Source of the DNA: Rothia mucilaginosa
Lineage (GTDB): Bacteria; Actinomycetota; Actinomycetes; Actinomycetales; Micrococcaceae
Reading direction: 5' to 3'
Assembly (NCBI RefSeq): GCF_001061665.1
Contig: NZ_JVSP01000005.1
Span: forward strand, 1-33,717
Length of the DNA stretch: 33,717 nt
Positions 7,062-15,295 of the stretch are shown one piece after another (position 1 is the first letter of the stretch; each line of letters starts with the position of its first letter). The notes below the pieces were generated by a model, which worked only from the letters and a program-made list of their open reading frames with translations, had not been told where the DNA came from and did not search any database. A program made the position numbers and the translations under genes.

Positions 7062-8756
7062 ATGGTAGGCTTGAATTCCGTGGTGAATGAAAAAAATAAC
7101 GCTCAGAACGCGTCCTCTAACGACAAGGTAACCCGCCAGATTTTCGTGACCGGCGGTGTTGCATCTTCTCTCGGTAAGGGCCTGTCGGCCTCTTCCCTCG
7201 GTCAGCTTCTTCGCTCTCGCGGCCTCTCTGTGACCATGCAGAAGTTCGACCCCTACCTGAACGTCGACCCCGGTACGATGAACCCCTTCCAGCACGGTGA
7301 AGTCTTTGTCACCGACGACGGTGCAGAAACCGACCTGGACATCGGACACTACGAGCGTTTCCTGGATGAGAACCTCGACCAGTCCGCTAACGTGACCACC
7401 GGTCAGGTTTACTCCTCCGTTATCGCGAAGGAGCGCCGCGGCGAGTACCTCGGCGACACCGTCCAGGTGATTCCTCACATCACCGACGAGATCAAGTCCC
7501 GCATGCGTCACGCAGCGGAAATCGACAACGCCCCCGACATCATCATTACCGAAATCGGCGGCACCGTTGGCGATATCGAATCCCTGCCCTTCATGGAAGC
7601 TGCACGCCAGGTGCGCCGCGATGTCGGACGCAAGAACGTCTTCTTCCTGCACGTCTCCCTGGTGCCCTACATCGGCCCCTCCGGCGAGCTGAAGACCAAG
7701 CCCACCCAGCACTCCGTCGCAGCACTGCGCGGCCTGGGTATTCAGCCCGACGGCCTGATTCTGCGCTGTGAGCGCGAGGTTCCCGCATCGCACCGCTCCA
7801 AGATCGGTAACGCCTGCGACGTGGACACCGACGCCGTCATCTCCTGCGCCGATGCCCCCAGCATCTATGACATCCCCAAGACCCTGCACAGCCAGAAGCT
7901 CGACGACTACATCCTCGACTACTTCGGCATCGAGGCACCCGAGCCCGACTTCACCCAGTGGGACCACCTGCTCGACGCAGTGCACCGCCCCGCCGCAGAG
8001 GTGAACGTGGCCCTGGTCGGTAAGTACATCGACCTGCCCGACGCATACCTCTCGGTCTCCGAGGCTCTGCGCGCCGGCGGCTTCGCAAACAACGTGAAGG
8101 TCAACATCAAGTGGGTTGCCGCCGACCTGTGCGCAACCGACGAGGACGCAGACCACCAGCTGCGCGGCATGGACGCCATCCTGGTGCCCGGCGGCTTCGG
8201 CATCCGCGGCCTGGACGGCAAGATTGGCGCCCTCAAGTACGCACGCGAGCACAAGATCCCGACCCTGGGTATCTGCCTGGGTCTGCAGTCCATGGTGATT
8301 GAGTACGCGCGTAACGTGCTGGGTCTGCCCGAGGCGTCCTCCACCGAGTTCGACCCCGAGACCCCCATACCCGTTATCGCCACCATCGAAGAGCAGAAGC
8401 AGTTCGTCGAGGGTGCCGGCAACCTGGGCGGCACCATGCGCCTGGGCCTCTACAAGGCAAACCTGGTGCCCGGCTCTCAGGTGGCTAAGGCATACGGCGC
8501 AACCGAGGTTGCAGAGCGTCACCGCCACCGCTACGAGGTGAACAACGAGTACCGCGAGCAGCTCGAAGAGGCTGGTCTCGTGATCTCCGGTACCTCCCCG
8601 GACTCCTCGCTGGTTGAGTACGTGGAGCTGCCCGCAGAGGTTCACCCCTACTACGTGGCAACTCAGGCACACCCCGAGTACCGCTCCCGTCCGACCCGCC
8701 CGCACCCGCTCTTTGCAGGCCTGATTAAGGCTGCCCTGGAGCGCCGCGGCGCATAA
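7062..8756 (+). CDS. pyrG: CTP synthase
   Basis: A 564-residue enzyme that aminates UTP to CTP using glutamine and ATP. The N-terminal synthetase domain (~25-290) starts with [14 protein letters not shown], the ATP loop. The C-terminal class I glutamine amidotransferase domain carries GGFGIRG and the nucleophile Cys405 in GICLGLQ. The ATG at 7062 has only a weak AGAC/AAGA site; in-frame GTG codons at 7080 and 7083 are alternatives and would remove a short N-terminal tail not needed by the family. Codon use is strongly biased to C/G third positions, as expected of a well-expressed gene. Confidence 0.95.
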   Translation: MVGLNSVVNEKNNAQNASSNDKVTRQIFVTGGVASSLGKGLSASSLGQLLRSRGLSVTMQKFDPYLNVDPGTMNPFQHGEVFVTDDGAETDLDIGHYERFLDENLDQSANVTTGQVYSSVIAKERRGEYLGDTVQVIPHITDEIKSRMRHAAEIDNAPDIIITEIGGTVGDIESLPFMEAARQVRRDVGRKNVFFLHVSLVPYIGPSGELKTKPTQHSVAALRGLGIQPDGLILRCEREVPASHRSKIGNACDVDTDAVISCADAPSIYDIPKTLHSQKLDDYILDYFGIEAPEPDFTQWDHLLDAVHRPAAEVNVALVGKYIDLPDAYLSVSEALRAGGFANNVKVNIKWVAADLCATDEDADHQLRGMDAILVPGGFGIRGLDGKIGALKYAREHKIPTLGICLGLQSMVIEYARNVLGLPEASSTEFDPETPIPVIATIEEQKQFVEGAGNLGGTMRLGLYKANLVPGSQVAKAYGATEVAERHRHRYEVNNEYREQLEEAGLVISGTSPDSSLVEYVELPAEVHPYYVATQAHPEYRSRPTRPHPLFAGLIKAALERRGA

Positions 8757-8772
8757 GGCGACCGAACGCGTT

Positions 8773-8816
8773 GAGCGCCCCATCCGTCCCCTCGGCGGCT
8801 GGGGCGCTCGCCGTTT
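8773..8816 (+). terminator. terminator after pyrG
   Basis: GAGCGCCCCA (8773-8782) pairs with TGGGGCGCTC (8800-8809), 10 perfect pairs, then GCCGTTT. The T run is short. It lies 17 bases past the pyrG stop codon. Confidence 0.75.
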
Positions 8817-8888
8817 AACCGTCTTAATCCATCGGGGGAGGCGCCGAGTAACGGGGAGAAGTGCGAGGGAGTTCCGAAACGAACCCTC

Positions 8889-8894
8889 TAGAAT
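8889..8894 (+). promoter_or_regulatory. -10 element implying a leaderless NUDIX transcript
   Basis: TAGAAT at 8889-8894 ends 6 bases before the ATG at 8901, the usual distance to a transcript start. There is no Shine-Dalgarno just before the ATG. Together these suggest a leaderless mRNA, which is common in actinobacteria. The -35 region is poor. Confidence 0.45.
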
Positions 8895-8900
8895 AGAAAT

Positions 8901-9569
8901 ATGAGCGAAAACCAGCATATTATCGACGAACCCTCAGAACGTACGATTCGCACCCGGACCGTCAAATACAGCGGATACGTCATCGAAACCGTGGTCGAGG
9001 AATACGAGCTGAACGAGGACACCGTACTCACCCGCGACGTCGTGGAGATGCCCGGTGCCGTGGCCGTAGCGGTTCTCAACGAACGCAACGAACTGCTGAT
9101 GCTCAACCAGTACCGGCACCCGGTGCGCATGAACCTCTGGGAGGTGCCCGCCGGCCTGCTCGACATCGACGGTGAGGACCCTCTGCACGCCGCACAGCGC
9201 GAGCTTGCCGAGGAGACCGACCTGCGAGCCGCCAGCTGGCACGCCCTGACCGACTACTTCAGCAGCCCCGGCGCAACCAGCGAGGCGGGTCGCGTCTACC
9301 TGGCCCGCGACCTGAGCGAGCTGCCCCGCCAGGAGCGTACCGAACGCACCGAAGAAGAGGCAGAGATGACCTACCGCTGGGTTCCCCTGCAGGATGCGGT
9401 GCAGCTGGTTCTGGACGGTAAAGTGCACAACGCGCTGGCCATCCAGGCGATTCTGGCCACTTACGCCGCCTCAGCGCGCGGCTTCGAAGGCTTGCGCGAA
9501 GCCGCCGGCGGCTGGGAATTCCACCCCTACATGGGGCATCGCCGACAGAAGCCGCAGACCTTCCGTTAG
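8901..9569 (+). CDS. NUDIX hydrolase, probable ADP-ribose pyrophosphatase (Rv1700-type)
   Basis: A 222-residue cytosolic enzyme. The core fold spans ~45-190. The NUDIX box runs from about G86 to L108, with E92, R100-E101 and E104-E105 as the metal-binding acidic set. The last part reads EETDL, so the usual Gly of the EExG motif is Asp. The upstream PVRMNLWEVPAG is typical of ADP-ribose pyrophosphatases, and the gene lies between pyrG and xerD as Rv1700 does. The likely reaction is ADP-ribose to AMP plus ribose 5-phosphate. Broader nucleoside-diphosphate-sugar activity is possible. Confidence 0.88.
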   Translation: MSENQHIIDEPSERTIRTRTVKYSGYVIETVVEEYELNEDTVLTRDVVEMPGAVAVAVLNERNELLMLNQYRHPVRMNLWEVPAGLLDIDGEDPLHAAQRELAEETDLRAASWHALTDYFSSPGATSEAGRVYLARDLSELPRQERTERTEEEAEMTYRWVPLQDAVQLVLDGKVHNALAIQAILATYAASARGFEGLREAAGGWEFHPYMGHRRQKPQTFR

Positions 9570-9665
9570 GGTTCGGAGTCTTCTCGCCCGATCCCTCGAA
9601 GAGGCATTTCGCGCTACCGTGCGCATCCGAACAAACCCGAACGACCGCGTGAGAAGGGAAGAGAT

Positions 9666-10838
9666 ATGGCACAGCCCGCGCTGAAGGGCGCTACCCCCGC
9701 GGTTGAGGGGACCGGCGAGCAGACCCCCCTGGAGCGGGCCATCGACCAGTACCTGGTGCATCTGCGGGTCGAGCGGGGTAGCAGCGAGAACACCATCGCC
9801 TCGTACGCGCGAGACTTGCGCCGCTACGCCGCGTACCTCTCCACCCTCGGGGTAATCGACCCCGAACGCATTACGACCGCGCAGGTGCGTTCATTTATGC
9901 GCGAGCTTGCCGCGCCCACCGTGCCCCTACCCGGCCTGGCCGCCCCAGTTAAAAAACAGCCGGAGGAAGAGAACTCCGTGGATGCCGAGGAGGCCGCAGA
10001 ATCCCTGGCCGTCCTCATCGCCGCCGACGGGGGTCGCGGTACCGAGCCGGGGGAGCGGGGGAGCGGCGAGGGAAGCATCCCGCTGCCACTGGGCCCTAAC
10101 TCCATCGCCCGCACCATGGCCGCCGTGCGCGGAGCCCACGCCTTCTGGGTTTCTGCCTTTCTGGTGGAAAAAGACCCCGCCGTGACCGTGACGCCGCCCA
10201 AAAACGTCAAGCGCCTACCCAAAGCTATTACCGTGGAGCAGATGCAGCGCCTCCTCGCCGTGCCGGATCGAGACACTCCCATCGGCCTGCGAAACCGCGC
10301 CATACTTGAATTCCTGTACGCCACCGGTGCCCGCGTGAGCGAAATGCTCAACGCCGATATCGACGACGTACACAGCGAAGAAACCCTGACCGACGAGGAC
10401 GGCAACGACATCACCCTCCCCGGGTACGTGCGGCTCTTCGGCAAGGGGAGCAAAGAACGCCTCGTGCCCCTCGGAAATTACGCTCACAAGGCCATTCAGG
10501 ATTACCTGGTGCGCGGGCGGCCCGCGCTCGTGGCCCACGGCAAAGGCACCGCCGCGCTCTTCGTCAACGGGCGAGGTGGCAGGCTGGGGCGCCAGGGTGC
10601 GTGGCTCATCCTTAAGGAAGCCGCCGAGGCGGCGGGCCTCAGCGCGGACTTCTCTCCGCACTCCATGCGGCACAGCTTCGCAACCCACCTGCTGCAGGGC
10701 GGCGCCGATATTCGCGTGGTGCAGGAGCTGCTGGGGCACGCCTCCATCGCGACCACGCAGGTGTACACCAAGGTCACTCCCGAGGGGCTCATGGAGGTTT
10801 ACCGGATGGCGCATCCGCGTGCCCACGAGCGGGGATAA
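9666..10838 (+). CDS. xerD: tyrosine recombinase XerD with inserted linker
   Basis: A 390-residue site-specific recombinase, longer than the usual ~300. The N-terminal SAM-like DNA-binding domain starts at ~20 but is split by residues ~84-141, an acidic, Pro/Gly-rich, low-complexity insertion. The helix resumes at LGPNSIARTMAAVRG. The catalytic domain (~185-385) has R223 (ATGARVSE), a Lys near 260-263 (GKGSKER), H332 and R335 (HSMRH), H358 (LLGHAS) and the nucleophile Y367 (TTQVYTKV), so the enzyme looks complete. XerD with XerC resolves chromosome dimers at dif. AAGGGAAGAG precedes the ATG. Confidence 0.93.
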   Translation: MAQPALKGATPAVEGTGEQTPLERAIDQYLVHLRVERGSSENTIASYARDLRRYAAYLSTLGVIDPERITTAQVRSFMRELAAPTVPLPGLAAPVKKQPEEENSVDAEEAAESLAVLIAADGGRGTEPGERGSGEGSIPLPLGPNSIARTMAAVRGAHAFWVSAFLVEKDPAVTVTPPKNVKRLPKAITVEQMQRLLAVPDRDTPIGLRNRAILEFLYATGARVSEMLNADIDDVHSEETLTDEDGNDITLPGYVRLFGKGSKERLVPLGNYAHKAIQDYLVRGRPALVAHGKGTAALFVNGRGGRLGRQGAWLILKEAAEAAGLSADFSPHSMRHSFATHLLQGGADIRVVQELLGHASIATTQVYTKVTPEGLMEVYRMAHPRAHERG

Positions 10839-10931
10839 AACCCCGCCAATCCGCGGAACAGCCGCTCTTGAGGTAACCTTATAGACAACGCTTAAACTTA
10901 AAACTTCGAATTCATTGATGAAGGTGAACCA

Positions 10932-11792
10932 TTGACTGAAGCTCAGGCACAAGAACTCGGCCCCACTGGTCGACCCCTGCGCGTGTACCCCGACCCGGCT
11001 CCGCTGAGCAGCCACGGTCCCGCCCGCATTATTTCTATGGTGAATCAGAAGGGCGGCGTGGGTAAGACCACCTCCACCATTAACCTGGGCGCGGCACTGG
11101 CAGAGTGTGGCCGCAAGGTGCTGCTGGTCGACTTCGACCCGCAGGGTGCCCTCTCCGCAGGTTTCGGCGCGAACCCGCACGAGCTGGACCTGACCGTCTA
11201 CAACGTCATGATGGACCGCAAGGTCGACATTAAGGACGTTATCCTGCCCACCGGCGTGGAGAACATCGACCTGCTGCCCGCGAACATCGACCTTTCCGCA
11301 GCCGAGGTGCAGCTGGTCAATGAGGTGGCTCGCGAGCAGGTTCTCGCTTCGGCCCTGCGCAAGGTGCGCGACGAGTACGACGTCATCCTCATCGACTGCC
11401 AGCCCTCCCTGGGTCTGCTGACCGTCAACGCGCTGACCGCCTCCGACGGCGTGATTATTCCGCTGATTTGTGAGTTCTTCGCCCTGCGTGCCGTGGCCCT
11501 GCTCGTGGATTCCATCGAGAAGGTGCAGGACCGCCTGAACCCGAACCTCGAGATTGTTGGCGTGCTGGCTACCATGTTCGATGCGCGCACCATCCACTCC
11601 AAGGAAGTTCTGGCGCGCATCGTGGACGCTTTCGGCGACAAGGTGTTCGACACCGTCATCAAGCGCACCGTGAAGTTCCCGGACGCATCGGTGTCTGCTG
11701 AGCCGATTCTCAGCTACGCCTCGAGCCATCCCGGTGCCGAGGCGTACCGTCAGGTTGCTCGCGAACTGATTTACAAGGGCGGCGCACGCTAG
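10932..11792 (+). CDS. ParA/Soj-type ATPase upstream of scpA (Rv1708-type)
   Basis: A 286-residue protein. The start is TTG 10932, preceded by AAGGTG; the nearby ATG at 10918 runs into a stop after five codons. The deviant Walker A KGGVGKTT is at residues 40-47, followed by LLVDFDPQGALSAGFG and IDCQPSLGLLTVNAL, typical of ParA/MinD ATPases that bind DNA when ATP-loaded. No parB gene follows. In actinobacteria this copy is coupled with scpA/scpB and is distinct from the oriC-linked parA, so a segregation or condensin-linked role is likely but not shown here. A hairpin and a new promoter separate it from scpA. Confidence 0.88.
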   Translation: MTEAQAQELGPTGRPLRVYPDPAPLSSHGPARIISMVNQKGGVGKTTSTINLGAALAECGRKVLLVDFDPQGALSAGFGANPHELDLTVYNVMMDRKVDIKDVILPTGVENIDLLPANIDLSAAEVQLVNEVAREQVLASALRKVRDEYDVILIDCQPSLGLLTVNALTASDGVIIPLICEFFALRAVALLVDSIEKVQDRLNPNLEIVGVLATMFDARTIHSKEVLARIVDAFGDKVFDTVIKRTVKFPDASVSAEPILSYASSHPGAEAYRQVARELIYKGGAR

Positions 11793-11806
11793 CCCTTCCC
11801 TCGATG

Positions 11807-11858
11807 CGCCCCCTACCGATGCGGCTTGCGACCCCTTGAGCCGCGCCGGTAGGGGGCG
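11807..11858 (+). terminator. long hairpin after the ParA-type gene
   Basis: CGCCCCCTACCG (11807-11818) pairs perfectly with CGGTAGGGGGCG (11847-11858). Inside it GCGGCT (11821-11826) pairs with AGCCGC (11839-11844). The tail is TATAATTAT rather than a T run, because the -10 box of the next promoter starts there. Confidence 0.75.
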
Positions 11859-11865
11859 TATAATT
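11836..11865 (+). promoter_or_regulatory. promoter for scpA, embedded in the hairpin
   Basis: TTGAGC (11836-11841) and a perfect TATAAT (11860-11865) are separated by 18 bases. The -35 and spacer are part of the 3' arm of the preceding hairpin. The predicted start is near 11872, giving a ~195-base leader. Confidence 0.65.
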
Positions 11866-11921
11866 ATGGGGATTCATTCCCGCTCGCACCGGCTACTTCA
11901 CCGATTAACGACCGAAGATGC

Positions 11922-11980
11922 CGAAGATGCCGAAGATGCCACCGAGAAATCGCTGAGAAATCGCTGAGAATGCGAGCCTC
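11922..11980 (+). repeat. tandem repeats and possible small ORF in the scpA leader
   Basis: Three exact copies of the 9-mer CCGAAGATG (11922-11948) are followed by two copies of the 11-mer GAGAAATCGCT (11954-11975) plus a partial third. The 9-mers supply three in-frame ATGs opening a 12-codon frame, MPKMPKMPPRNR, at 11928-11966. It has no strong ribosome-binding site. It could be a leader peptide or simply repeat slippage. Confidence 0.8.
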
Positions 11981-12067
11981 ACGATACCGGCAGGCATACC
12001 CGGCGCATCGACCGGATACAACGCACAGACCGCGGGACGGAAAAACACATAAGGAGAACAGGTCTTT

Positions 12068-13081
12068 ATGACCACACACGTCGCTGCCGTGAGGGTACCG
12101 ACACCGAACGCAGAGGCCGCCCAGAACGCCCAATCCGAGGGCCGCGGCCTGCAGAACCCGGAACGCGGTTTCACCCTCACCCTCAGTAATTTTGAGGGCC
12201 CCTTTGACCTTCTGCTGACCCTCATTTCGCGCCGCAAACTCGACATTACAGACGTTGCGCTCGCCGAAGTGACCGATGAGTTCCTCGCCTACCTGCAGGC
12301 CCTCTACGCCGAGGGCACGGAGCGAGCCCTGGACGAGGCCAGTGAATTTCTGGTTACCGCCGCAACTCTCCTCGAGCTCAAGACCGCGCGCCTGCTACCG
12401 CAGCACCGCGAACCCCTTGAGGAAGATGTCGCCCTGCTCGAGGCCCGCGACCTACTCTTTGCGCGTCTGCTGCAGTACCGCGCCTACCGTGAGGTCGCCG
12501 ATATCTTTGCCGAACGCTGGGCGCAGGAAGCGCGGCGTTTTCCCCGCGCGGTCGCCCTCGAAGAACGCTTTGCCCACGCCCTACCCGAACTGGTTCTGGC
12601 CGGAGGCGCCGAAGAGTTTGCGCGCATTGCGGCCGCCGCGCTGAGCCGGCAGCCCGCCGAACCCGAGCCCGCCGCGGAAGAAATCGTGGAGGAGCTGAAC
12701 GAGCACCTGCACGTTCCGGTCACCACCATCGCCGCCGAAGAACACTATCTGTTGCACACCCTGCTTGACGCCTCCGGGCGCGAACTGCGCTTTGACGAAC
12801 TTGTGCGGGGCGCGGGCGACCTGGAAATTGCGGTGGTTCGTTTCTTGGCCCTGCTGGAGCTCTACAAGGAGGGGGCTCTGCACGTGGAACAGGAGCACCC
12901 CCTGGGCGAGATTCTGGTGCGAGCCAGCGCCACGGCGGGAAGCTTCGTGATTCGCCCCGAGGCTCTCCCCGCAGCGCGGGACGGCTCGGAGCCTGTACTC
13001 CCCGAGAGCGCGGAAGCCCGCGAAACCCCGGAGGCGGAGTTCACCGAGAACGGCATCGACCCGGAGGATGAACGTGACTAA
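12068..13081 (+). CDS. scpA: segregation and condensation protein A
   Basis: A 337-residue kleisin. Residues ~38-135 (FEGPFDLLLTLISRRKLDITDVALAEVTDEFLAYLQ, then ASEFLVTAATLLELKTARLLP) are the canonical N-terminal domain that binds the SMC neck. Residues ~225-300, ending VRFLALLELYKEGALHVEQE, are the winged-helix C-terminal part. The last ~35 residues are an acidic tail. AAGGAG (12052-12057) lies 10 bases before the ATG. It overlaps scpB by 8 bases, so the two are translationally coupled. It works with ScpB and SMC in chromosome condensation. Confidence 0.94.
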   Translation: MTTHVAAVRVPTPNAEAAQNAQSEGRGLQNPERGFTLTLSNFEGPFDLLLTLISRRKLDITDVALAEVTDEFLAYLQALYAEGTERALDEASEFLVTAATLLELKTARLLPQHREPLEEDVALLEARDLLFARLLQYRAYREVADIFAERWAQEARRFPRAVALEERFAHALPELVLAGGAEEFARIAAAALSRQPAEPEPAAEEIVEELNEHLHVPVTTIAAEEHYLLHTLLDASGRELRFDELVRGAGDLEIAVVRFLALLELYKEGALHVEQEHPLGEILVRASATAGSFVIRPEALPAARDGSEPVLPESAEARETPEAEFTENGIDPEDERD

Positions 13082-14036
13082 CCCCGAGAACGGATCGCGC
13101 TTCAACCGCGAATTCACCCCCGATGACCTTGCCATCGTGAACCTGGGTTACTGGGATCCGAACGCTGAGGACGATACGGGGCTGGCCGCCTCGACGCCGG
13201 TCGAGTCCGCGGTCGCACCCGCGGTCAAACCGGTAGCTGAGAACCGGGAGCTGGTAGCGGCCGAATCGGCTGAACCCGCCGAGGAACCGGAAGAGCCTGA
13301 AACGGCGGAGGCACCCGACAGCCCGGAAGCACCGCAGGAACCTGCACCTCGTGCAGAGAAGAGCTCGGCGAAAATACCCGCGGGAGGGCCCTCCACAGCA
13401 CCCAGCGTGGCGGTCGACCCCGACGCCGAGTTCTCGCGTGTCGAGGCTATCCCCGGCGGCGTCAAAAGCGCCATCGAAGCAATCCTCGCCGTCGCCGAGG
13501 CCCCCGTGAGCGTGCGCGAGCTTTCTGCCGCGCTCATCGTGAGCGAGCGGGCCGTCGAACACGCCCTCGACCAGCTGTACCGTGAGTACAACGGCGAGGA
13601 GACGGAATACGGCGAGGAAGGCATCTCACCCGAGCCGCGCGGATTCCAGCTGCGCCGCATCGCCGGTGGCTGGAAGCTCTACGCCCGCGACGACTTCGCC
13701 CCCTGGGTGGCACGCTTCGTGACTCGCTCCAAGAGCGCGACCCTGAGCAAGCCCGCCTACGAGACGCTTGCCGTGATTGCCTACCGGCAGCCGGTGACCC
13801 GCGCGAGGGTCGCCTCGATCCGCGGTGTGAACGCGGACGCGGCCATCCGCCAGCTGCTGCAACGGCAGCTGATTCGCGAGGCCGGGCGAGAAGCCGGAAC
13901 CGGCGCGACCCTCTACGAAACCACGGATCTGCTGCTGGTAAAGCTCGGGTTGAACTCCCTGGAGGAGCTGCCGGCGCTCGCACCCTTCCTGCCCGATGAC
14001 ACGGAAGCCGCAGTGCTTGCCGAGGGCAACGACTAA
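13074..14036 (+). CDS. scpB: segregation and condensation protein B
   Basis: A 320-residue kleisin-interacting protein. I chose GTG 13074 because GGAGG (13063-13067) is 6 bases upstream; the in-frame ATG at 13068 touches that site. Residues ~1-125 are an acidic, Pro/Glu/Ala-rich extension that the family core lacks. Residues ~127-305 form the two winged-helix domains (SAIEAILAVAEAPVSVREL; YETLAVIAYRQPVTRARVASIRGVNADAAIRQLLQ as successive parts). The extension is probably disordered. It acts as a dimer in the SMC-ScpAB complex. Confidence 0.93.
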   Translation: MTNPENGSRFNREFTPDDLAIVNLGYWDPNAEDDTGLAASTPVESAVAPAVKPVAENRELVAAESAEPAEEPEEPETAEAPDSPEAPQEPAPRAEKSSAKIPAGGPSTAPSVAVDPDAEFSRVEAIPGGVKSAIEAILAVAEAPVSVRELSAALIVSERAVEHALDQLYREYNGEETEYGEEGISPEPRGFQLRRIAGGWKLYARDDFAPWVARFVTRSKSATLSKPAYETLAVIAYRQPVTRARVASIRGVNADAAIRQLLQRQLIREAGREAGTGATLYETTDLLLVKLGLNSLEELPALAPFLPDDTEAAVLAEGND

Positions 14037-14054
14037 GACAACGAATCAATAAGA

Positions 14055-14068
14055 CGAACGAACGTTCG
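14055..14068. promoter_or_regulatory. LexA/SOS-box-like site before rluB
   Basis: CGAAC-GAAC-GTTCG matches the Gram-positive LexA consensus CGAAC-N4-GTTCG at all ten fixed positions. The N4 is GC-rich rather than the usual AT-rich. A possible -10, TATACG, is at 14091-14096. Part of the site also forms a hairpin, GAACGTTCGGG (14060-14070) with CCTGAAACGTTC (14075-14086, one bulge), which is an alternative reason for its symmetry. Confidence 0.4.
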
Positions 14069-14116
14069 GGAAAGCCTGAAACGTTCGCACTATACGACAG
14101 AAAAGAGAAGAACACC

Positions 14117-15277
14117 ATGGCATATGGAAACTCCTCCCGCGGCGGCCGCTCTGCATCCGGTCGCCCCCAGAACTCCCGCGGTGGCCGACCCGGCGCAGGC
14201 CGTCCCGGTCAGGGCGGTAAGCCCGGAGCTAAGGGTGCATCCGCACGCGGTGGTCGCCCCGGCGCACCGAAGAGTGGCGCAGGCAAGGGCGGCGCAAAGG
14301 GCTTCGGCGAGAAGAAATTCGGTGACAAGAAGTTTGGCGAGAAGAAGTTCGGCGCAGGCCGCGCAGGTTCCGGCCGAGGCCGCGGCACCGAACTGCCCAA
14401 GCGCGAACGCCGCGCACCGGGCCGCCCCTACCGCTCCGGCGAAGCCTTCGCAAACGAGCGCGGCGAGTACCGCGTCAGCAACTACGCCGGCCCGCACCGT
14501 CCCCGCCGCCCCCGCAACGCGCCGGTCGACCACTACGAGTTTTACGACCACGACGGTGTGCGCCTGCAGAAGCTGCTGGCTCAGGCCGGCGTGGCCTCCC
14601 GCCGCGTGTGCGAGGAAATGATTACCGAGGGCCGCGTCACCGTCAACGGTGAGGTCGTGACCGAACTGGGTGTGCGCGTTGACCCCTCCAAGGTGACCGT
14701 GCAGGTGGACGGCATGACCGTTCAGACCAACGACAGGCTCGTCTACATGGCCTTCAACAAGCCCGCCGGCGTGGTCTCCACCATGGAAGACCCCGAGGGT
14801 CGCCCCTGCATCTCCGACTTCCTGCGTTCCTCCATGAGCGAGCGCGTGTTCCACGTGGGCCGCCTGGACGTCGAGACCGAGGGCCTGCTGCTGCTGACCA
14901 ACGACGGCGAGCTGGCCAACCGCCTGACCCACCCCTCCTACGAGGTGCCTAAGACCTACCTGGTGCAGGTGCCCGGCCCCATGGAGCCCGGCGTGGGCGC
15001 AGCCATGAAGAAGGGTATTCGCCTGGAGGACGGCGTGACCCGCGTGGACGAGTTCAAGCTGGTGGATTCCACCCCCGGCCACGTGCTCGTTGAGGTGACC
15101 ATCCACTCCGGTAAGAACCGCATCGTGCGCCGCCTCTTCGACGCCGTCGGCTACCCGGTCGAGCGCCTGGTCCGCGTTGAGATGGGCCCGATCCGCATCG
15201 GTTCGCAGAAGCAAGGCACGATTCGTAACCTCTCGAAGGTGGAGATCGGTCACCTGCTCGCTTCGGTGGACATGTAA
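14117..15277 (+). CDS. rluB: rRNA large-subunit pseudouridine synthase (RluB type)
   Basis: A 386-residue enzyme of the RsuA/RluB/RluF group, which makes pseudouridine in rRNA. Residues 1-~135 are a basic Gly/Arg/Lys/Pro-rich tail, including RGG patches and a run of KKFGE/KKFGD units at ~61-80. An S4 domain follows at ~147-195 (VRLQKLLAQAGVASRR). The catalytic domain has MAFNKPAGVVST at ~211-222 and the catalytic Asp251 in GRLDVETEGLLLLTNDGEL. RluB usually acts at 23S position 2605, but the exact target here is inferred. The gene follows scpB as Rv1711 does. Confidence 0.92.
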   Translation: MAYGNSSRGGRSASGRPQNSRGGRPGAGRPGQGGKPGAKGASARGGRPGAPKSGAGKGGAKGFGEKKFGDKKFGEKKFGAGRAGSGRGRGTELPKRERRAPGRPYRSGEAFANERGEYRVSNYAGPHRPRRPRNAPVDHYEFYDHDGVRLQKLLAQAGVASRRVCEEMITEGRVTVNGEVVTELGVRVDPSKVTVQVDGMTVQTNDRLVYMAFNKPAGVVSTMEDPEGRPCISDFLRSSMSERVFHVGRLDVETEGLLLLTNDGELANRLTHPSYEVPKTYLVQVPGPMEPGVGAAMKKGIRLEDGVTRVDEFKLVDSTPGHVLVEVTIHSGKNRIVRRLFDAVGYPVERLVRVEMGPIRIGSQKQGTIRNLSKVEIGHLLASVDM

Positions 15278-15295
15278 GAATCCGAGGAGAGTGTC

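Noticed and set aside
6933-8918. Very long - strand frame opposite pyrG
   Set aside because: It is a shadow of pyrG: strong third-position GC bias opens the opposite strand. The product is Val/Gly/His-rich with no motif.
10868-10898. Promoter before the ParA-type gene (TTGAGG ... TAAACT)
   Set aside because: The spacer would be 19 bases and several other AT-rich hexamers fit as well, so no choice is supported.
11928-12246. Protein gene on the - strand through the scpA leader repeats
   Set aside because: The repeated residues (GIFGIFGIF) come only from the 9-base repeats, and the frame overlaps the scpA start.
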